NCBI GenBank assembly: GCA_041910015.1
Contig: JAYRRR010000012.1
Coordinates: forward strand, 12,515 to 76,514
Reading direction: 5' to 3'
Length of the DNA: 64,000 nucleotides
From: RPQJ01 sp041910015
GTDB lineage: Bacteria > Pseudomonadota > Gammaproteobacteria > Steroidobacterales > Steroidobacteraceae
Below are positions 59,227 through 64,000 of this stretch, piece after piece (positions within the stretch are counted from its first letter, which is position 1; every line of letters starts with the position of its first letter). Made by a program: the position numbers and the translations under genes. The notes beneath the pieces are model-generated. The model saw nothing but the letters and a program-made list of their open reading frames with translations. It made no database searches and had not been told where the DNA came from.

Positions 59227-60621
59227 TCAGCGGCCAGGAGGCTTGTCGATTTCCGGCTCCGGCGGGACGGCCGTCGTATTGGCCGACAGGCCCGCCACCT
59301 GCAGGATGTTCAGGTAGGCCTGCACGTTGTCCACGTAGCGTACGGGCTCCCAGCCGCGCGCGTAGCCACGCCGGGTCCGCGTGTACCAGCGTTCCTGGCT
59401 CAGCAGCGGCAGAAACCGGCGCACCTCTTCCCAGCGGTCGGGATTGTGGCCCTGCGCCTGGGCGAGGATCCGCGCGTCCTCGAGGTGACCGAGTCCGACG
59501 TTGTAGGCCGCGACGGCCATCCACGTCCGATCGGGCTCCGGGATCCGCCGTGGAATCGTGCGCGACAGGTGCGCGAGGTATTTCGCGCCGCCGAAGATGC
59601 TCGAGCGGGCATCGTGGCGGTCGCCGGCGCGCATGCGCGCGGCGGTGTCCTCGGTGAGCTGCATGAGCCCGCGAACGCCCGTGAACGAGACGGCGCGCGG
59701 GTCCCACTTCGATTCCTGGTACCCCATGGCGGCGAGCAGGCGCCAGTCGAGCCCGTGCTGCTGCGCGGCTTCCTGGAACCACGCCTGGTACTGTGGCAGC
59801 CGCGTCTTCAGGTGCGCCATGAAGTTGCGCGAGAGCAGGTAGTCGAAGCGCTCGTCCTCGCCGTAGTAGCGCTCGAGCAGGGCGGCGATCATGCCTTCCC
59901 GTCGCGCCAGCATGAAGAATGCGTTGACGCGGCCGAGCAGGCTCGCGTCGTGACCCTCGGCACCTACGACCCAGGCGAGCGCGCGCTCCGGCGACAGGTC
60001 GAGTGCAATCGCGAGTTCGGGGTGCACCGACCGGTTCAGGGCAAACTCGGTCGAGGAGGCGAGGGTGTATTGCACGGCCCCCTGCGAGACGTCGGCAAGG
60101 ATCTCTTCCGTGTCCGTGTCGTCGCGCTCGATCCAGCCGACTTCCGGATAACGCAGGCGCAGGTCCTCGAGTGTGCGCTGATGGGCACTGCCGACGGCGA
60201 CTTCGATCTGACCGCGTGCGGCCTGCACGATGTTCGAAGGACGGGCCGTTCGGCGGCGATAGACGAGGTGTTCCCGGACGCGCTGATAGCCGGGGCCGAA
60301 CTGTGCTCCCCGCGGAAGCTCCACTCCCGTGGAAAGGCCGGCGGCCGCGATGTGCGCGCGGCCCGCGGCCACTTCGTCGATGGCCGCCTCCCGTGTGCGG
60401 ACCGTGTACAGACGCAACGGGACGCCCAGGTGCTCGGCGAAACGGCTCGCGAGGTCGTAGGCGGGGCCCTCGGGGCCCTGGCTGCCGAGGTAATAGGCGT
60501 CGGGACTGTTGCGGGTCACGACGCGGAGCTCGCCCTGCTGCAGGACTTGCTCCAGCAAAGGCGGCGGCTGGCCGCACGTGGCCAGGAACAGCGTCGTCAG
60601 CAGTGCCAGGAGGACTTTCAT
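59227..60621 (-). CDS. mltF: Membrane-bound lytic murein transglycosylase F
   Basis: A 464-residue lipoprotein (LFLATC, Cys16). Residues about 28-260 form a solute-binding-protein-3 domain (LRVVTRNSPDAYYLG, PAYDLASRFAEHLGV). Residues about 285-455 are the SLT catalytic domain, with the glutamate in AAMGYQESKWDPRAVS followed by TGVRGLMQLT and YNVGLGHL. It cleaves peptidoglycan glycan strands with 1,6-anhydro product formation, anchored to the outer membrane. Length and domain order match E. coli MltF. It reads away from the tRNA gene. Confidence 0.95.
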   Translation of the reverse strand: MKVLLALLTTLFLATCGQPPPLLEQVLQQGELRVVTRNSPDAYYLGSQGPEGPAYDLASRFAEHLGVPLRLYTVRTREAAIDEVAAGRAHIAAAGLSTGVELPRGAQFGPGYQRVREHLVYRRRTARPSNIVQAARGQIEVAVGSAHQRTLEDLRLRYPEVGWIERDDTDTEEILADVSQGAVQYTLASSTEFALNRSVHPELAIALDLSPERALAWVVGAEGHDASLLGRVNAFFMLARREGMIAALLERYYGEDERFDYLLSRNFMAHLKTRLPQYQAWFQEAAQQHGLDWRLLAAMGYQESKWDPRAVSFTGVRGLMQLTEDTAARMRAGDRHDARSSIFGGAKYLAHLSRTIPRRIPEPDRTWMAVAAYNVGLGHLEDARILAQAQGHNPDRWEEVRRFLPLLSQERWYTRTRRGYARGWEPVRYVDNVQAYLNILQVAGLSANTTAVPPEPEIDKPPGR

Positions 60622-60690
60622 GCTTCGGCCGGCGGCATTGTGCCCTCGGCCTGGCTGCCTGTGCGCGAGTGGTGCGGACGGTCGCGCTGC

Positions 60691-60698
60691 TATAGAAT
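60691..60698 (+). promoter_or_regulatory. -10 element of the tRNA-Ser promoter
   Basis: TATAGAAT lies 15 bases before the mature tRNA 5' end, as expected for a stable-RNA promoter. A convincing -35 element is not visible. Confidence 0.45.
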
Positions 60699-60712
60699 GC
60701 GCGGCCCTCCGC

Positions 60713-60805
60713 GGAGAGGTACCGAAGCGGTCATAACGGCGCCGACTCGAAATCGGATGGGGGCCTAAACGCCCCACGTGGGTTCGAATCCCACCCTCTC
60801 CGCCA
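60713..60805 (+). tRNA. tRNA-Ser (CGA anticodon)
   Basis: Acceptor stem GGAGAGG pairs with CCTCTCC, followed by discriminator G and an encoded CCA. The anticodon loop CTCGAAA gives anticodon CGA at 60748-60750, reading UCG. A long variable arm (GGGGGCC..AACGCCCC region) and the GGTTCGAATCC T-arm are typical of serine tRNA. A hairpin terminator follows directly. Confidence 0.95.
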
Positions 60806-60815
60806 CGAACTTCCG

Positions 60816-60839
60816 ATGCCCCGCCCCCGCGGGGCATTT
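60816..60839 (+). terminator. Intrinsic terminator of tRNA-Ser
   Basis: ATGCCCCGC and GCGGGGCAT form a perfect nine-base stem with a CCCC loop, then TT, ten bases after the tRNA 3' end. Confidence 0.75.
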
Positions 60840-60881
60840 GCATTCGGACGCGCGGGCAGGCCCGCGCCAGAGCCGATGCGC

Positions 60882-61711
60882 CTACGGCGGCTGCTTCAGC
60901 GCGAGCGGTGGTACGAAGGCCTTGATTCCCAGCGCCTCGTGGATCTCGGCCGGGAAATGGACGTCAGTGCCCCTGGTGACCATCGCCACGCGGCGGATCG
61001 CCGACATGTCGGTCGTGGGGTCGCCCTCGACGAGGTCCACCTCGGCGTTCATGCCGGACTCGACGGCGCCGAAGCCATCGGGTGCGCGTGTCGTGATCAT
61101 CGGCGAGGAAATTCAGGAACACCTGGTTGATGTGCTGCAACTCGTCACAGCCGGCCTGCATCGTGGCCTCGGCCCGTGTGAACGCGGGCACGTGGCCACT
61201 GATCCGCAGCCCGCGCGAGTGGGCATGGCGCACCGTGTCCTCGACCCACTCCGGCTTGAAGGCGTTGTAGAGATCGATCTGCCGGAAGCCGCGCTCGGCA
61301 TGCCAGTCCACCCGGTCGTGCGCCTCGTCCAGCGAATTGGCCAGCGCGCTGCCGCGGGACGCGTACGGGCTGGCGCCCTCGAGGAAGCCGGCACGGCCGA
61401 GGTTGCGGGGTGTCAGGTACTCGCCGGACTCGCCCTCTTGATCAGTTGCAGAAACTGTTCATTGTCGTTGCCGACATCGCGCCCGATCGTGTCGGCCGCG
61501 ACCACGTGCAGCGGTGGCCTCGGGCGCCCTGGAAACGTCGTCTTGCCGCGCGTGGTGTAGTTCGCCACCGAACCGCCTCGGGCGAACGTCCGGCGTTCCT
61601 CGATGTCGGGGCACACCCGTTGTTGCGGCAGGAATCGATGACGTCGACCGTGTGGCCACGCTCGGTACGCGTCATGCGGGCCGCCACGAACTCGTGCTCA
61701 TGCCGCGGCAC
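60882..61711 (-). pseudogene. Amidohydrolase-family gene, degraded
   Basis: Reading right to left, pieces of one amidohydrolase appear in changing frames. First a piece with GNDNEQFLQLIKRA. Then a long piece ESGEYLTPRNLGRAGFLEGAS continuing to QIDLYNAFKPEWVEDTVRHAHSRGLRISGHVPA and CDELQHINQVFLNFLADD, typical of the metal-dependent TIM barrel. Last, after a gap, a C-terminal piece EVDLVEGDPTTDMSAIRRVAMVTRGTDVHF. At least two frameshifts and a large internal deletion separate them, and much of the N-terminal half is gone. No functional product is expected. Confidence 0.75.
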
Positions 61712-61756
61712 GGCGTTCGGGGAGTGTACTGGAGCGTGCGGGGAAGGGCGGCGCGG

Positions 61757-63169
61757 TCAGCTCCGCCGACTGCGCAACTGGCCGCGAACGCGCGTGTACT
61801 CCTGGCCGAAGGCCTCGACGAAGGGGTGAGGCAGTTCGTCGGGCCCGGACTGCTGCTTCAGCAGCCGGTAAAACTCCGTGTAGTGCTCCCAGTATTTCGG
61901 CCGCGGGTCCTGGCCGGGCGCGAGCATGCGTGCCCGGCCCTGTTCGAACTGATCGGCGATGTTGGACGGTGACAACTGCTCCATGACGGCGGCCAGCCCG
62001 GCGCGCATGCCGGCCGCGAGCGCTGCTTCGTGCTCCTTCGTTTCCTGCAGCACGTCGCGCAGCGACTCGACCGGACCCGCGTAGAGCCGGTTGTGCGATT
62101 CGAAGAGGCGCTGGATGGCCTGCTCGACGCTGGTCGACGTGCGCAGCGGGTTGCTGCCGCCGCCGGGAGGCGCCGGCACAGAGGCGATCTTCGCGCCGGC
62201 CGGGCCGCTCGTGCGTGCCTGCGCGATGTCGTTGAGACCGACGACGGCTTCGCGCAGCAACTGCCCCGCGAGCAACGGCAGCATCGTCTGCGCTTCCGCC
62301 GACAGCGACGTTGGGTCGATGCCGGCGCCGCGGCAGAAGGCCTGCGCGGCCGACTTGAGGTCTGCCCAGGTGCTCGCCTGCTGATGGAACGGCGCCGTAC
62401 GTTCGCGCGCCTCGGCGCGGCTCTGGCGCCGCGCGAGCGCGTCGCCCAGTTCCTCGCGCGTGATCTGCCTCGTGCGCAGCGCCCACTCCTGGCCCTGCAC
62501 CTGCGCCACGGCGGCCTGCGCCGCGTGCTCGGCGACGTCGGCCGCGACCGGCTGCGTGGCGGACGGCACGAAGTTCTTCGCTGCGGCGGCCGTCTCGGCG
62601 CGACGCGTGCGCTGGGCGCCTGGCGCGGCAGCCGCACCGGATGCCGGGGCAGCCTCGAGAGCCTGCATCAGTGCGGCGCGAGCCTCGGAGTTGACCTTGA
62701 CGCCGAACGCGTTGTGCACCGGAAGCGAATCCGACGCGCTGGTGTCACGGCGGCTGATCAGGCTGTCGAGATTCAACTGGTGGCCGATGTCGCCTTCGAT
62801 GTGCCTGGCCGCCGAATGCTCCTCCGACGACGCCGGCAGGAAGTCCATGCGATTGTCGACGCTGACGACGAGTTCGTAGTCGCCGAGGCGCAGGCGGTCG
62901 CCGTCGCGCAGCTCGCAGCGCCCCACGGCCGACACCGGATCGTCGGATTCGTTGACGTAGACCCCGTTGGTGCTGATGTCGTTCAGCCAGTACTTGCCGC
63001 CGTGGTACTGCACGACGAAGTGATGCCCCGACACCACGCGCCGCGTGTCGGGCAGCACCCAGTCGTTGTCGGGCGCGCGGCCGACCGAACCGCCGTTCAC
63101 GCCGAAGACCCGCGATCTCTCGCCGAGGTCGCGGTGGTTCTCGCTGATGACGCGCAGCTTGATGGCCAT
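61757..63169 (-). CDS. tagH: FHA-domain protein, type VI secretion TagH-like
   Basis: A 470-residue protein. Residues about 6-105 are a forkhead-associated domain that binds phosphothreonine: GGSVGRAPDNDWVLPD, VSGHHFVVQYHGGKYWLNDISTNGVYVN with the usual G-R, S-x-x-H and N-G residues. A low-complexity Ala/Gln middle (140-280) follows. The C-terminal part (about 325-465: EQAIQRLFESHN, MRAGLAAVMEQLSPSNIADQF, KYWEHYTEFYRLL) matches the TagH/ImpI C-terminal domain of type VI secretion loci. No other secretion gene is in the window, so this is an orphan or its partners lie elsewhere. Confidence 0.82.
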   Translation of the reverse strand: MAIKLRVISENHRDLGERSRVFGVNGGSVGRAPDNDWVLPDTRRVVSGHHFVVQYHGGKYWLNDISTNGVYVNESDDPVSAVGRCELRDGDRLRLGDYELVVSVDNRMDFLPASSEEHSAARHIEGDIGHQLNLDSLISRRDTSASDSLPVHNAFGVKVNSEARAALMQALEAAPASGAAAAPGAQRTRRAETAAAAKNFVPSATQPVAADVAEHAAQAAVAQVQGQEWALRTRQITREELGDALARRQSRAEARERTAPFHQQASTWADLKSAAQAFCRGAGIDPTSLSAEAQTMLPLLAGQLLREAVVGLNDIAQARTSGPAGAKIASVPAPPGGGSNPLRTSTSVEQAIQRLFESHNRLYAGPVESLRDVLQETKEHEAALAAGMRAGLAAVMEQLSPSNIADQFEQGRARMLAPGQDPRPKYWEHYTEFYRLLKQQSGPDELPHPFVEAFGQEYTRVRGQLRSRRS

Positions 63170-63368
63170 GTTCTATGCGTTCGTCGGCGTCGCCATGATG
63201 GACAGGCCCCGACCGGGCTGGTGGAAGGCCGGCCGCGGCTGACGCTGGTTCGCGACCCTTGTAATATGCGCCGACCCTAACACGCAAGCGCCCGAGCCGA
63301 ATGGCCTCCAGTCACATTTTTGGCATTCTGGCTGCTGTAGGATCAACGGGTTAGGTGAGGCTGCCTCA

Positions 63369-63390
63369 TATCGGCCTCGTTTATCGGCCT
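63369..63390. repeat. Short direct repeat near the recombinase 3' end
   Basis: TATCGGCCT occurs at 63369-63377 and 63382-63390, with a third partial copy (ATATCGCC) just after. The repeats touch the stop codon of the tyrosine recombinase and could be recombinase binding sites; chance is also possible. Confidence 0.3.
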
Positions 63391-64000
63391 ATATCGCCAC
63401 CCTCGGCGCCTCCACGACGTACCCCGCGGTGACCTTCGGGTCGGTGTGCGCGGCCACCGCCTGGGCGAATTCGATGCCGCGCTCCCGCTTGAGGTCCGTC
63501 AGGCGCTTCCGGCGGATGTCGTGCAGGGTCACGTCGCCGCAGCCCGCCGCTCGCGCCGCCGCCTTGAACCGCTTGTAGAGCACCGGGTAGGTCAGCCGGC
63601 GTCCGCTCACCGTCATCAAGTGCAGCGACACCACGGAGAGCCCGCGCAGCGCCCGCAGGCGCTCCTCGAGGACGGACGTGCTCTCGAACACCACCTCGCT
63701 CTTCGACTTGGCGATGCGGACATGCAGGCCGTCGGGCTTGCGGTGCGCCCAGCGCAGCGCCAGCGCGTCGTTCACCCGCAGCGCCGTCACGTAGAGGAAC
63801 CGCAGGCATTCGGCGAGGTCCGCCGGACAGGCCGCGAGGATCGCCGTCCATTCCTCGGCCGAGATCAGGCGCGTGCGCCTCTTCATCGCGCCCTTGCGCC
63901 AGTTGAGCCACGGGTTGGCCGTGAGCCAGCCGCGTTCGGCACCGTAGGACAGGGCAGCCGACAGCACGCCGATCTCGTGCCGGGCGGTCGAGTACTTCGG
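63389..64000 (-). CDS. Tyrosine recombinase/integrase, C-terminal part (cut by window edge)
   Basis: The frame runs from the right edge to a stop at 63389, about 203 residues. It contains the end of the core-binding domain (HEIGVLSAALSYGAERGWLTANPW) and the catalytic domain: first Arg in LYVTALRVNDALALRW, HxxR in TLHDIRRKRLTDLKRE, His in AVAAHTDPKVTAGYV and the nucleophile Tyr in GYV. All key residues are present, so it may be active. The N-terminus lies outside. It reads leftward toward the tRNA-Ser, but 2.6 kb and two genes lie between, so the att site is not obvious. Confidence 0.87.
   Translation of the reverse strand, partial: PKYSTARHEIGVLSAALSYGAERGWLTANPWLNWRKGAMKRRTRLISAEEWTAILAACPADLAECLRFLYVTALRVNDALALRWAHRKPDGLHVRIAKSKSEVVFESTSVLEERLRALRGLSVVSLHLMTVSGRRLTYPVLYKRFKAAARAAGCGDVTLHDIRRKRLTDLKRERGIEFAQAVAAHTDPKVTAGYVVEAPRVAI

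Overview
The window is a GC-rich chromosomal stretch of a gammaproteobacterium. The convergent tadA-mltF pair next to a tRNA-Ser is a typical gammaproteobacterial neighbourhood. Steroid-type acyl-CoA degradation genes, CaiB-family CoA-transferases, sulfotransferases and a TonB-receptor remnant fit an environmental steroid or lipid degrader of the Steroidobacter/Nevskiales kind. That placement is inference; no rRNA is present to prove it.

Layout. 1-11.8 kb: end of a nucleoside hydrolase, a CaiB/BaiF CoA-transferase divergent from an NAD-binding epimerase-like protein, secreted proteins and lipoproteins, and a DUF1214 protein divergent from a sulfotransferase-cupin pair. 11.9-19.4 kb: a TetR regulator followed by a tight operon (CoA ligase, acyl-CoA dehydrogenase, MaoC-DUF35 fusion, second acyl-CoA dehydrogenase, small MaoC hydratase, SCP-x-like thiolase/aldolase). 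It matches the enzyme set that removes the last propionyl unit from steroid side chains. 19.4-21.3 kb: an ISL3-type transposase remnant and a lower-GC sulfatase with its own promoter. 21.3-24.7 kb: a nuclease-helicase fusion (DUF2075), aquaporin Z and an ArsC-type reductase. 24.7-31.6 kb: an ECF sigma factor and membrane Ser/Thr kinase with TPRs, divergent from a run of membrane, secreted and lipoprotein genes. 31.6-35.3 kb: a SNF2 helicase-SWIM zinc-finger pair. 35.6-42 kb: a secreted protein, a MOSC protein, a SnoaL-like protein, and an SDR, flavin monooxygenase and CoA ligase set. 42.2-50.2 kb: a catabolic locus with a LacI regulator, M28-like peptidase, truncated TonB receptor, ADP-ribosylglycohydrolase, type-B carboxylesterase and GH5 glycosidase. 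50.4-53.8 kb: a second DUF1214-sulfotransferase pair with a zinc alcohol dehydrogenase. 54.1-60.8 kb: an iron-sulfur old-yellow-enzyme relative and housekeeping genes (YjdM, TrpB-like, GdhA, TadA, MltF, tRNA-Ser). 60.8-64 kb: an amidohydrolase pseudogene, an orphan FHA/TagH protein and a tyrosine recombinase cut by the right edge.

Two themes recur. One is CoA-thioester degradation of steroid-like substrates, with sulfotransferases and a sulfatase nearby. The other is envelope proteins possibly controlled by a kinase-linked sigma factor. The items most worth a second look are the steroid aldolase operon with its split acyl-CoA dehydrogenase, the duplicated DUF1214-sulfotransferase pairing, and the sigma factor whose region 2.2 has Ser/Thr where acidic residues are usual.
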